A stretch of 64,000 bases of DNA, from the NCBI RefSeq assembly GCF_900129465.1, contig NZ_FSRA01000001.1:124001-188000 (forward strand). Direction: 5' to 3'. The translations under genes were made by a program, and so were the position numbers. The DNA comes from Chitinophaga niabensis (GTDB taxonomy: Bacteria > Bacteroidota > Bacteroidia > Chitinophagales > Chitinophagaceae). Of this stretch, positions 35,957 through 44,383 are shown in pieces. Below the pieces are notes generated by a model. The model worked only from the letters and a program-made list of their open reading frames with translations. It was not told the DNA's origin and made no database searches. The first letter of the stretch is position 1. Each line of letters starts with the position of its first letter.

Positions 35957-35970
35957 CAGCCTTTTCTTTT
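35937..35970. terminator. Terminator between convergent MFS and pyk genes
   Basis: AAAAGGCTGTC / GACAGCCTTTT stem (11 bp, 7-base loop) that begins inside the MFS coding end and includes its TGA, followed by CTTTTTT. The A run on the left lets it work for pyk on the other strand too. Confidence 0.85.
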
Positions 35971-35973
35971 TTA

Positions 35974-37464
35974 TTATTCAGGTACTCTTGTAATCTTCAG
36001 CATGTTGGTGGGTAAGTGTTCCGCGATTGGCGTACTACCAGTGTTCACCACTACATCATTTCCTTTGATGAACTTCCTTTCACGCAGGATGTTGATCTGA
36101 TCAGAGAAGATATCGTCCAGGCTTTCTTCTTCCGCATAGTGGAAGGCACGTACACCCCAGCTGAGGCTCAGCTGGTTTACCAGCGTGCGCTCTTTAGTGA
36201 ATACATACAGCGGAGATTTAGGGCGGTAGCTGGACAGCATGAAGCCGGTGTAACCGGACTGCGTCATACCGATCAGGCCATCTGCTTCCAGGTCTTCTGC
36301 GATCTTACAGGCGTTGTAGCACAGTGCATCGCTGAGGAAGGTAGGAGAGTGGCGGTGAGGGATCAGGTTACGGTTGTAGATGATCTCTTCTTTCTCTACT
36401 TCACCGATGATCTTACGCATGGTTTGGATCACCAGGGTAGGGTGCATACCGGTAGCGGTTTCACCACTCAGCATCACTGCATCTGCGCCTTCCAGTACCG
36501 CGTTGGCCACGTCAGTGATCTCACTGCGGTTAGGGCGGGAGCGGTCTATCATGCTTTCCATCATTTGTGTAGCCACAATAACGGGCTTGGCACGGTGGAT
36601 ACATTTGCGGATAATATCTTTCTGGATCATCGGGATCATTTCAACAGGCAGTTCCACACCCAGGTCACCACGGGCGATCATTACGCCATCGCTTTCCCAG
36701 ATGATCTCTTTCAGGTTCTGGATCGCTTCCGGTTTCTCGATCTTGGAGATGATCTTCATTTTGGAATTACGTTCTTTCAGGCGTTTGCGCAGGAGGCCAA
36801 GGTCTTTTACGTTACGCACAAAAGAAAGGGCCACCCAGTCGCACTCCTGGTCGATGATGAATTCCAGGTCTACCACGTCTTTTTCTGTCAATGCCGGCAG
36901 GGAAACTTTAGTATCAGGCAGGTTGAAGCCTTTTTTGGAAGAGAGTACGCCACCCAGCAATACTTCCGCTTTGATCTCATGCTGTGGTGTTACTTCTCTA
37001 ACGATCGTTTCAATCTTACCATCGTCCAGGAGGATCTTCTGGCCGGGACGAACATCTTTATGCAGGTCGTGGTAAGAAACATAGATACGCTCCATGGTTC
37101 CTACGCATTTTTCGTTTACGAAGGTGAGGATGTCTCCGGCTTTCAGCGGCAGTGCATTATTTTCAATGTCCCCTACACGCAGTTTGGGTCCCTGCAGGTC
37201 TGCCAGGATGGCTACGTTGTAAGGTTCAGTTTTGTTGATTTGGCGGATGTACCCGATGATCCTCAGCTTATCCTCATGGCTGCCATGGGAAAAGTTTAGG
37301 CGGAATACGTTCACTCCGGCTTTTACGAGTTCCAATAATTTCTCATAGGTATCGCATGCTGGTCCTACGGTGGCTACAATCTTCGTTTTTTGCTTAGAAT
37401 GCGCCAAAGCGGCTTCGTTATCCATACTACTGTGGAAGTATTTGGACAGATCTTTTGTACTCAT
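35974..37464 (-). CDS. pyk: Pyruvate kinase
   Basis: Last step of glycolysis: phosphoenolpyruvate plus ADP to pyruvate plus ATP. It has 496 residues. Signatures are KIVATVGPACDTYEKL, VNVFRLNFSHGSHEDKL, ISKIEKPEAIQNL (catalytic Lys) and DGVMIARGDLGVELP. The MLSGETATG and GLIGMTQSGYTG regions lie in the C-terminal domain. It starts 10 bases after pfkA, so the two glycolytic control enzymes share one message. Confidence 0.97.
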   Translation of the reverse strand: MSTKDLSKYFHSSMDNEAALAHSKQKTKIVATVGPACDTYEKLLELVKAGVNVFRLNFSHGSHEDKLRIIGYIRQINKTEPYNVAILADLQGPKLRVGDIENNALPLKAGDILTFVNEKCVGTMERIYVSYHDLHKDVRPGQKILLDDGKIETIVREVTPQHEIKAEVLLGGVLSSKKGFNLPDTKVSLPALTEKDVVDLEFIIDQECDWVALSFVRNVKDLGLLRKRLKERNSKMKIISKIEKPEAIQNLKEIIWESDGVMIARGDLGVELPVEMIPMIQKDIIRKCIHRAKPVIVATQMMESMIDRSRPNRSEITDVANAVLEGADAVMLSGETATGMHPTLVIQTMRKIIGEVEKEEIIYNRNLIPHRHSPTFLSDALCYNACKIAEDLEADGLIGMTQSGYTGFMLSSYRPKSPLYVFTKERTLVNQLSLSWGVRAFHYAEEESLDDIFSDQINILRERKFIKGNDVVVNTGSTPIAEHLPTNMLKITRVPE

Positions 37465-37474
37465 AGACGTTTAT

Positions 37475-38455
37475 TTAACTCGCAAGAATTTTGACAATCT
37501 TAAACCATTCCGCATCGATCTTCTGTTTAGCTTTTACGGCTTTATCGAGCGGGGTGTACTGAATTTTATTGTTGACGATACCGATCATTACGTTGTTATT
37601 GCCTTCGATGAGGGCGTCCACGGCGGCATACCCCATTCTGCTGGCAATGAGCCGGTCTATACAGGTGGGTGATCCGCCACGCTGGATGTGCCCGAGGATG
37701 CAAACGCGGGTATCCAGTTGCGGCATTCTTTCTTTTACGTGACGGGCTACTTCGTTGGCACCGCCAAACTCATCTCCTTCGGCTACCACAATGAGGTTCA
37801 CCATTTTGCTGCGGCGTTCGTTGGCCAGCAGCTGATCGATCACGTCGTCAATATCTGTTTTGCGCTCAGGGATGAGGATGTGTTCCGCACCGGTGGCAAT
37901 ACCGCTGTGGAGGGCAATGTAACCGGCATCGCGGCCCATTACTTCTATGATGAAGAGGCGGTCGTGTGCGTCCGCAGTGTCCCTGATCTTGTCGATCGCT
38001 TCTACCGCAGTGTTCACCGCCGTGTCGAAACCGATGGTGAAATCGGTACCGGCAATATCTTTATCGATTGTTCCGGGAAGACCAATGCAGGGAATATCAA
38101 ATTCCTGGCTGAATTTCTGTGCGCCTTTGAAAGAGCCGTCTCCCCCGATCACCACCAGCCCGTCTATCCCGAACTTCTTAAGGTTCTCGTAGGCTTTTTT
38201 ACGGCCTGCTGCTTCATAGAATTCCTTGCAACGCGCAGTTTTAAGGATAGTGCCGCCACGTTGAATGATGTTGGCCACTGATTTGGATTCCATAGGAAAG
38301 ATGTCGCCGGTGAGCATACCCCGGTAACCATACATCACGCCGTATACATTCAAACCATGGTAATTTCCCGTCCTTACTACCGCCCTTACGGCTGCGTTCA
38401 TACCCGGAGCATCGCCCCCGGATGTAAGAACTGCGATGTTGTTCACTTTTTTCAT
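37475..38455 (-). CDS. pfkA: 6-phosphofructokinase (ATP-dependent)
   Basis: Phosphorylates fructose 6-phosphate in glycolysis. It has 326 residues, the standard bacterial length. ATP/substrate motifs are LTSGGDAPGMNAAVRAVVR, VIGGDGSFKGA, PGTIDKDIAGTDFTIGFDTA and EVMGRDAGYIALH. LGHIQRGGSPTCIDR is the effector-side loop. PGTIDKD replaces the common PGTIDND, so a Lys sits beside the catalytic Asp. GGDG is typical of ATP-using enzymes rather than PPi-using ones. Upstream gene of the pfkA-pyk operon. Confidence 0.96.
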   Translation of the reverse strand: MKKVNNIAVLTSGGDAPGMNAAVRAVVRTGNYHGLNVYGVMYGYRGMLTGDIFPMESKSVANIIQRGGTILKTARCKEFYEAAGRKKAYENLKKFGIDGLVVIGGDGSFKGAQKFSQEFDIPCIGLPGTIDKDIAGTDFTIGFDTAVNTAVEAIDKIRDTADAHDRLFIIEVMGRDAGYIALHSGIATGAEHILIPERKTDIDDVIDQLLANERRSKMVNLIVVAEGDEFGGANEVARHVKERMPQLDTRVCILGHIQRGGSPTCIDRLIASRMGYAAVDALIEGNNNVMIGIVNNKIQYTPLDKAVKAKQKIDAEWFKIVKILAS

Positions 38456-38492
38456 AGTAATTTGCCTAAAATTGGTCCTTTAAAAGGGCGCA

Positions 38493-38500
38493 CAAAATTA
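38493..38500 (-). promoter_or_regulatory. Bacteroidota -7 box for pfkA-pyk
   Basis: Minus strand reads TAATTTTG, matching TAnnTTTG, 37 bases before the pfkA start. The 142-base divergent gap to the peptidase gene is AT-rich. Confidence 0.45.
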
Positions 38501-38597
38501 ACTTTTTTTAATAGTTTTCTATCAGATATTCTATGAATTAACCTAAAAGTTTAAAATTAATCAAATAAGAGGCAGACTTTTTTTAAAAAACATATGT

Positions 38598-40727
38598 ATG
38601 TCTAAAATTAACCATAAGCATGTTGCCATGAGTGTAATGATGACTTTTACGGCGGGCAGTTTGGCAGCACAGCAGAACGCTCCATTAGTTTATCCCGTTA
38701 CCAAAAAAGTAGACACGGTAGATGATTACCACGGGAAAAAGATCGCAGACCCTTACCGCTGGCTGGAAGATGACCATAGCGCAGAAACAAAGGAATGGGT
38801 AGATGCACAGAATAAAGTGACGCAGGATTACCTGGCCACCATCCCTTTCCGGGGTAAAATAAAACAACGCCTGGAGGCTTTATGGAACTATCCCCGGTAC
38901 GGATCTCCCTTCCGCGAGGGCCAATATTATTATTTTTATAAGAACGACGGTTTGCAGAACCAGGCTGTTCTGTATCGCCAGTTAGGGCTGGATGGCGCCC
39001 CTGAGGTGTTCATTGATCCCAATAAGCTCTCTGATAAGGGCACTGCCGCCCTGGGCAGCCTTAGTTTTTCCAAAGATGGCAAATACCTGGCCTACCTGGT
39101 GGCCAAAGCAGGGTCAGACTGGCAGGAAGCCTTTGTAATGGATGTGGCTACCAAACAACTGCTGGGCGACCGGCTGGATTGGATCAAATTCTCCGGTCTT
39201 TCCTGGAAGGGAGACGGTTTTTACTATAGCCGCTACGATAAACCGGACGAAAAGAGCAAACTCTCCAAAAAGAACGAGTTCCATAAAGTGTATTACCACA
39301 AAATGGGCACCACGCAGGAGCAGGATGAGCTGATCTACGTGGATAAAGAACATCCTTTGCGTAATGCCGGCGTGGGTTTAACGGAAGACGAACGTTTCCT
39401 GATCCTCAGCACTACAGAAGGCACCAGCGGCCGCGAACTCTGGTATCGCGATCTGCAGGATGCTGCCCAGAAGGATTTTGCCCTGCTGGTGAAAGGCTTT
39501 GATTATGATCCCGGTGTAATTGAAAATGTGGGGGACAAACTGCTGATGCGCACCAACCACGATGCACCTAATTTCAAAGTAGTACTGGTAGACCCTAAGC
39601 ATCCCGCTAAAGAAAACTGGAAAGTGGTGATCCCTGAACAAAAAGAGGTATTGCTGGGCGTAGGTACGGCAGGAGGCAGGCTGTTTGCCAATTACCTGAA
39701 AGATGCTTCCTCCCGGATCGAGCAATACGACTTCAGCGGTAAGCTGGAACGCAGCATCACCCTGCCGGGTATTGGTACTGCAGGAGGTTTTGGTGGAAAG
39801 GCAGAGGATAAAACCCTCTTCTATACCTTCACTTCCTATATAGCACCGCCTACTATCTATAAATATGATATCCAGTCCGGCGCATCCGAAGTTTTCCGTA
39901 AAACAGAGGTAAAGTTCAACCCGGCTGATTATGAAACAAAACAGGTGTTCTTTACCAGTAAGGATGGTACCAAAGTACCGATGTTCCTCTCTTATAAGAA
40001 GGGGATCAGGCAGGATGGCAAAAATCCGGTACTGTTGTATGGTTATGGCGGATTCAATATTCCTTCCACGCCTTCCTTCTCTGTTTCCAACCTCTTCTTT
40101 ATGGAACAGGGGGGCATTTATGCAGTGGTAAACCTCCGCGGCGGTAATGAATATGGTGAAGCATGGCACAAAGGCGGTATGCTGGATAAGAAGCAGAATG
40201 TGTTTGACGATTTCATTGGTGCGGCAGAATACCTGATCAGCACTAAATATACTGTTCCCGGTAAACTGGCCATCCGTGGAGGATCTAACGGTGGATTGCT
40301 GGTTGGTGCCTGTATGACGCAGCGCCCGGACCTGTTCAAGGTAGCTTTGCCTGCCGTGGGTGTACTGGATATGTTACGTTACCAGAAATTCACCATCGGC
40401 TGGGCATGGGCAGTGGAATATGGTTCCAGTGAAAAACCGGACCAGTTCCAGTACCTGGTGAAATACTCGCCGCTGCATAACCTGAAAAAGGGTACGCAAT
40501 ATCCTGCTACCCTCATCACTACAGCTGATCATGACGACCGTGTGGTACCTGCGCACTCATTCAAGTTTGCTTCTGCACTGCAGGAGGCGCATAAAGGCAG
40601 CAACCCGGTATTGATCCGCGTGGAAACGCAGGCAGGGCATGGGGCTGGTAAACCTACCTCTAAACTGATAGAAGAGGCTACGGACATCTGGGCCTTTGTG
40701 ATGTATAACCTGGGTATGAAGATGTAA
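38598..40727 (+). CDS. Prolyl oligopeptidase (family S9A), exported
   Basis: Serine peptidase of 709 residues that cuts short peptides after proline. A likely signal peptide ends TAGSLAAQ. A seven-bladed propeller (PYRWLEDDHSAETKEWVDAQN opens it) leads to an alpha/beta hydrolase domain. The catalytic Ser lies in RGGSNGGLLVG, Asp in TADHDDRVVPAHS, His in QAGHGAGKP. SVYGGF-like YGYGGFNIPSTPSFS is the typical S9A oxyanion region. It probably works in the periplasm, where it would supply amino acids. Confidence 0.93.
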   Translation: MSKINHKHVAMSVMMTFTAGSLAAQQNAPLVYPVTKKVDTVDDYHGKKIADPYRWLEDDHSAETKEWVDAQNKVTQDYLATIPFRGKIKQRLEALWNYPRYGSPFREGQYYYFYKNDGLQNQAVLYRQLGLDGAPEVFIDPNKLSDKGTAALGSLSFSKDGKYLAYLVAKAGSDWQEAFVMDVATKQLLGDRLDWIKFSGLSWKGDGFYYSRYDKPDEKSKLSKKNEFHKVYYHKMGTTQEQDELIYVDKEHPLRNAGVGLTEDERFLILSTTEGTSGRELWYRDLQDAAQKDFALLVKGFDYDPGVIENVGDKLLMRTNHDAPNFKVVLVDPKHPAKENWKVVIPEQKEVLLGVGTAGGRLFANYLKDASSRIEQYDFSGKLERSITLPGIGTAGGFGGKAEDKTLFYTFTSYIAPPTIYKYDIQSGASEVFRKTEVKFNPADYETKQVFFTSKDGTKVPMFLSYKKGIRQDGKNPVLLYGYGGFNIPSTPSFSVSNLFFMEQGGIYAVVNLRGGNEYGEAWHKGGMLDKKQNVFDDFIGAAEYLISTKYTVPGKLAIRGGSNGGLLVGACMTQRPDLFKVALPAVGVLDMLRYQKFTIGWAWAVEYGSSEKPDQFQYLVKYSPLHNLKKGTQYPATLITTADHDDRVVPAHSFKFASALQEAHKGSNPVLIRVETQAGHGAGKPTSKLIEEATDIWAFVMYNLGMKM

Positions 40728-40744
40728 ATAAATTTAAAAGAAAG

Positions 40745-40780
40745 ACGCCGCGTAATACTATGTTGTTACGCGGCGTTTTT
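40745..40780 (+). terminator. Intrinsic terminator of the S9A gene
   Basis: ACGCCGCGTAA / TTACGCGGCGT stem (11 bp) with a 10-base loop, followed by a T run. It lies 17 bases after the stop. Confidence 0.9.
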
Positions 40781-40791
40781 AGTATATTAAC

Positions 40792-41697
40792 ATGATGAAA
40801 GTATTAATCACAGGGAGCAACGGGCTCCTGGGGCAATACCTGGTAGAACTCCTTTCCAGCTTACCGGCATACGAAGTAATTGCTACGGGCAGAGGCGCCA
40901 ACCGGCTACGGATGCAAAAAGGCTATCAATATGAATCTGTAAACCTGGCAGATGAATCTGCCGTAAAAAGATTAATAGAAAGAACGGCCCCTGATGTGAT
41001 CATTCATGCCGGCGCCATGACGCAGGCGGATGACTGTGAACGCAGTAAAGATGCCTGCTGGATGGTGAATGTAACGGCTACACGTTACCTGCTGCAGGGT
41101 GCAGAGAAAGCAGGTGCTTTCTTCCTGTTCCTTTCCACAGACTTTGTTTTTGATGGTCTCAGCGGCCCATACAAAGAAGAGGATGCCGTGAATCCTGTGA
41201 ATTATTACGGTGCCAGCAAGGTGGCGGCGGAACGCATTGTAAAACAGGCGAAAGTTCCCTGGGCCATTGCAAGAACAGTACTCGTATATGGCGTGGCCGA
41301 CGATCCCCGCCGCAGCAATATCATTACCTGGGTAAAAAGTAACCTGGAACAAAAGAAGAAACTGAAGGTGGTAAATGACCAGTGGCGTACCCCTACACTG
41401 GTACAGGACCTGGCGGAAGGATGTAAACGCATCATCGATAAAAAAGCAGAAGGCATCTTTCACCTGTCAGGAAAAGATATGCTTACCCCTTATGATATGG
41501 CCATGCAGGTGGCTAATTACCTCAACCTGGACACGAAGTTGTTTGAGAAGGTAGATGCTTCCAGTTTTAAACAACCCGCACAAAGACCTGCAAAAACAGG
41601 GTTTGTGATCGATAAGGCAGAGCGCGAGCTGGGATTTGCGCCGCGTAGTTTTGAAGAAGGATTGAAGCTGGTGATAGAACAATTGCCTGAGAAGTGA
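40792..41697 (+). CDS. RmlD-like sugar-nucleotide reductase (SDR)
   Basis: Protein of 301 residues. NAD(P)-binding MKVLITGSNGLLGQYL, NVTATRYLL, the catalytic YYGASKVAAE (Tyr and Lys), and a C-terminal substrate domain similar to dTDP-4-dehydrorhamnose reductase (GIFHLSGKDMLTPYDMA). It may make a deoxysugar or act on another nucleotide sugar. No other rml genes are near, so the exact reaction is open. The start is ATGATG; either Met may be used. Confidence 0.82.
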   Translation: MMKVLITGSNGLLGQYLVELLSSLPAYEVIATGRGANRLRMQKGYQYESVNLADESAVKRLIERTAPDVIIHAGAMTQADDCERSKDACWMVNVTATRYLLQGAEKAGAFFLFLSTDFVFDGLSGPYKEEDAVNPVNYYGASKVAAERIVKQAKVPWAIARTVLVYGVADDPRRSNIITWVKSNLEQKKKLKVVNDQWRTPTLVQDLAEGCKRIIDKKAEGIFHLSGKDMLTPYDMAMQVANYLNLDTKLFEKVDASSFKQPAQRPAKTGFVIDKAERELGFAPRSFEEGLKLVIEQLPEK

Positions 41698-41730
41698 TGA
41701 AGCCGGAACGGTGCGCTATAAATTCTAATA

Positions 41731-41763
41731 AAAAAGGCCGGTCAAACTGAGACCGGCCTTTTT
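41731..41763. terminator. Bidirectional terminator between RmlD-like and SPOR genes
   Basis: AAAAAGGCCGGTC / GACCGGCCTTTTT, a 13-bp perfect stem with a 7-base loop. A run on the left and T run on the right serve both convergent genes. Confidence 0.92.
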
Positions 41764-42683
41764 TATTCTTCTATGCGGATGGCACTTTTCGGTACTTTGA
41801 ACCGGTGCTCCACGGAATCTTTTGCCATGGTAGTATCTGCCGGTAAGGTCCGGAAAGGTACAGCCAGGTTATATGTAGCGGAATCTTTGGCAGTGAACAT
41901 AACCACTTCATTTTGTTCCCACCTGATCCGTTTTTCATACATTTTCTGTGCTTCGCCCTGGGTCCTGAAGGTCTGGAACACTACATAGTAATTGATAGAA
42001 TCACTTACCGGTTCAGGTTGCATAGCGGGCAGGGAATCTGTTACAGGTGCAATGGCCTGCTGGCTGGTGGTATCTTTCTCCGCAGGTACGATTGAAGCAG
42101 ACTGCCATTCATCTTTCAGCAGGTAGATAGCTATGCCCCCTGCGATCAGGAGCAGGGGCACTATTACCCACCACCATCTGAAACGGCCCTGGCTTTCAAA
42201 CTCTTCGGGTATGGCAGACATGTGTTCCACTACTTCGTGATTCACCACTTCTGTAGTGCCCTGCAATACCTTGGGGGCAGATTCAGGCCGTAATACCTGC
42301 TGCAGCGCAATGGGCTGCCAGGCATCCGGTAATTCCTGGGGGGTAAAGCGGATCTGTCCGAAAGGGTCCAGCCGGAGGGAACCCACACCCGGCAGATCGA
42401 TGGGCTGGCCGGTTTGCAGGCTTTCCCTGAATTGTTGCAGGTACTTGTCCAGCTTGAGGGAAGCTACGGCATCCACGAGGTTTTCTTTTTGCGAGATCCA
42501 GTGCAGGCAGGAGCCATCATCTTCCCAGCGGGTATCAAAGTTCACTTGCTGGCGGGGAGGTGTTAACACCTGGTCCACCACGGAAAAGTGAGCGGGGATA
42601 TGCTGAATAGTAAAGGTGCCCACCTGCGGAACAGAGCAGGATTGCTGTTTGAAAAGTACTTCTGTGATGTATTGCTGTAGCAT
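41763..42683 (-). CDS. HU-CCDC81 and SPOR domain protein
   Basis: Protein of 306 residues. The N-terminal 130 residues form HU/CCDC81-like domains (YITEVLFKQQSCSVPQVGTFTIQ; LPGVGSLRLDPFGQIRF). One transmembrane helix lies at about 170-190 (WWWVIVPLLLIAGGIAIYLL). A Pro/Thr-rich linker and a SPOR-like C-terminus follow (YYVVFQTFRTQGEAQKMYEKRI). In bacteria SPOR domains bind denuded peptidoglycan, often at division sites. It is the third gene of an operon after the TPR and barrel genes, about 34 bases from the latter. Confidence 0.8.
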   Translation of the reverse strand: MLQQYITEVLFKQQSCSVPQVGTFTIQHIPAHFSVVDQVLTPPRQQVNFDTRWEDDGSCLHWISQKENLVDAVASLKLDKYLQQFRESLQTGQPIDLPGVGSLRLDPFGQIRFTPQELPDAWQPIALQQVLRPESAPKVLQGTTEVVNHEVVEHMSAIPEEFESQGRFRWWWVIVPLLLIAGGIAIYLLKDEWQSASIVPAEKDTTSQQAIAPVTDSLPAMQPEPVSDSINYYVVFQTFRTQGEAQKMYEKRIRWEQNEVVMFTAKDSATYNLAVPFRTLPADTTMAKDSVEHRFKVPKSAIRIEE

Positions 42684-42717
42684 TGCGGCCAGGTCAGTTT
42701 GAGTGCAAGTTTACGAT

Positions 42718-44364
42718 TTAAAACTTAATCGTTATACCACCCAGTACGTTTAACCCGTAGGATTGATACCCGTACCACCGCTGGTACTTGGAATTGAACA
42801 GGTTATTGGCGTTCAGCCAGATATTGAAATTCTTACCGATATCGAAGGTGGCACCTGCGTTCAGGTCCTGTACAGACTTCGTTTTGGCGAAGTACCCGGT
42901 GGGCAGTACATAATAACTGCCGTTGAGGGTGAACAGGTTGGCATTCAGGTGCAGCTTTTTGGCGATGGTGTATTGTGCGTACAGGTTAGCCTGGAAGGGT
43001 TGCACATGCCAGGGTTTCAGTTCGGTCTTCTGTTTGGTGAAGTTGAACCAATCCAATGCAAGGCGCACCTGGAACTTTTCTTCCTGCTGGTAACCTACTT
43101 CAACATGCGCCTGGAAAGCACGCAGCTCTTCCTCATTACGCATGTAGAACTTCTTACCATCTATGGAGTCGTTCACGAAGAGTGGCAGGTCGTACCAGGT
43201 AACAGCGGCAAACTTGGTGTTATAAGTAAGGTGGCTGCCCAGCGTTCCTTTGATACCCGTGTACTTTTCTTCCACACGTGTGTTCCTGATCCCAACAGGG
43301 TATTTTTCGATGAAGGGATTTTTGTTGGCCAGGTTGCGGAAATTGTTCTTGTCTATATAAGAGATCCAGCCACTGCTCAGGATGAGTTTTTTACGGATCA
43401 GGTGTGATTCGTTCACGATGTCCGGCAGGAGGTAGAACTTATCGTTTGTCCATGTAGGGTTCACACCGGCATGGAGCATAAAGCCCGGCTTGGTTACCTC
43501 TACGGCAGGGTGAACGGCCGCTACGTTGTTATTGATCTGTTCGTTATTGTCCTCTTTAAAATTGCTGAGGTCCAGCAAACCTTCTGCCCTGAACCAGATA
43601 TCTTCAAACAATTGCTTGCGCACAGGTGCTTTCAGTACAAAGGTGTTTTCCATGCGTTTGTAGGAATCGCCGAATACAATGAACTCTGCCTGCGGCTGGA
43701 ACTGGAATGCCCAGTCGTTCTGCGGCCGGTTCTTAGCGCCTACTTTGGCAATCACTTCATTAAAGCCCTGTTTTACATCGCCTTTGCTAAAGGTATAAAG
43801 GCTGTGGTCATACCCGTAGTAATGCACCTGGTTGCGGTTGTAACCAAGGCTGGCATTGAATTCAAAAAGAGGGGAGAAGTAGGTGCCGGAGCCCAGTACA
43901 TTGATATTGGTGTAGTCCTGGTTTTCGATATCTCCCTGTGAGGAGGTGTAATTAAAGTAGAGGCCGAGGTTGTATTTATCAGCCCTGCCTGTACCAAAAC
44001 CTGCCTGTACCAGCGGGGTCTGGAAATTCCCGTAGCCCAGTTTTATATAGTTATTCTGCAGTTGCAGGGAAGAAGTATCCTTTCCTAAAGCCAGTGGGCG
44101 GATGGGCACGGGCTGATACATAAAGTAGAGGTTCAGCGCAGGCACCTGGTAGCCCAGCTTGGGCCGTGTGGTATCCACGGAAGGTAAGGAGGCGGTAAGG
44201 TTCAGCTTGGCCGCATCCCGCAGTTTAGGCTGGTATTTGGAAATGATGTCGATCGTTTCCTGTTTGAGTGTGTCTTTCTTCTGAGCCGTGGCAGCCTGTT
44301 GTATGAGTAAACCTGCGCCAAGTGCCAGGAAGAATTTCGTTGTATGTTGAATGGTAAGATTCAT
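42718..44364 (-). CDS. TonB-receptor-like outer-membrane barrel without plug
   Basis: Protein of 548 residues with a signal peptide (ALGAGLLIQQAATAQ). Only a barrel of many amphipathic strands is visible (NYIKLGYGNFQTPLVQAGFG, YNLGLYFNYTSS, FNIWLNANNLFNSKYQRWYG), with the terminal strand LNVLGGITIKF. The usual TonB box and plug are missing and the length is short for TonB receptors. It is 19 bases downstream of the giant TPR gene, and the two are likely a complex at the outer membrane. Confidence 0.75.
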   Translation of the reverse strand: MNLTIQHTTKFFLALGAGLLIQQAATAQKKDTLKQETIDIISKYQPKLRDAAKLNLTASLPSVDTTRPKLGYQVPALNLYFMYQPVPIRPLALGKDTSSLQLQNNYIKLGYGNFQTPLVQAGFGTGRADKYNLGLYFNYTSSQGDIENQDYTNINVLGSGTYFSPLFEFNASLGYNRNQVHYYGYDHSLYTFSKGDVKQGFNEVIAKVGAKNRPQNDWAFQFQPQAEFIVFGDSYKRMENTFVLKAPVRKQLFEDIWFRAEGLLDLSNFKEDNNEQINNNVAAVHPAVEVTKPGFMLHAGVNPTWTNDKFYLLPDIVNESHLIRKKLILSSGWISYIDKNNFRNLANKNPFIEKYPVGIRNTRVEEKYTGIKGTLGSHLTYNTKFAAVTWYDLPLFVNDSIDGKKFYMRNEEELRAFQAHVEVGYQQEEKFQVRLALDWFNFTKQKTELKPWHVQPFQANLYAQYTIAKKLHLNANLFTLNGSYYVLPTGYFAKTKSVQDLNAGATFDIGKNFNIWLNANNLFNSKYQRWYGYQSYGLNVLGGITIKF

Positions 44365-44383
44365 ATGCGTTAGATGCTATAAA

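Noticed and set aside
36016-37299. 427-codon open frame opposite pyk
   Set aside because: Antisense shadow of a highly conserved gene; its protein has no domain pattern.
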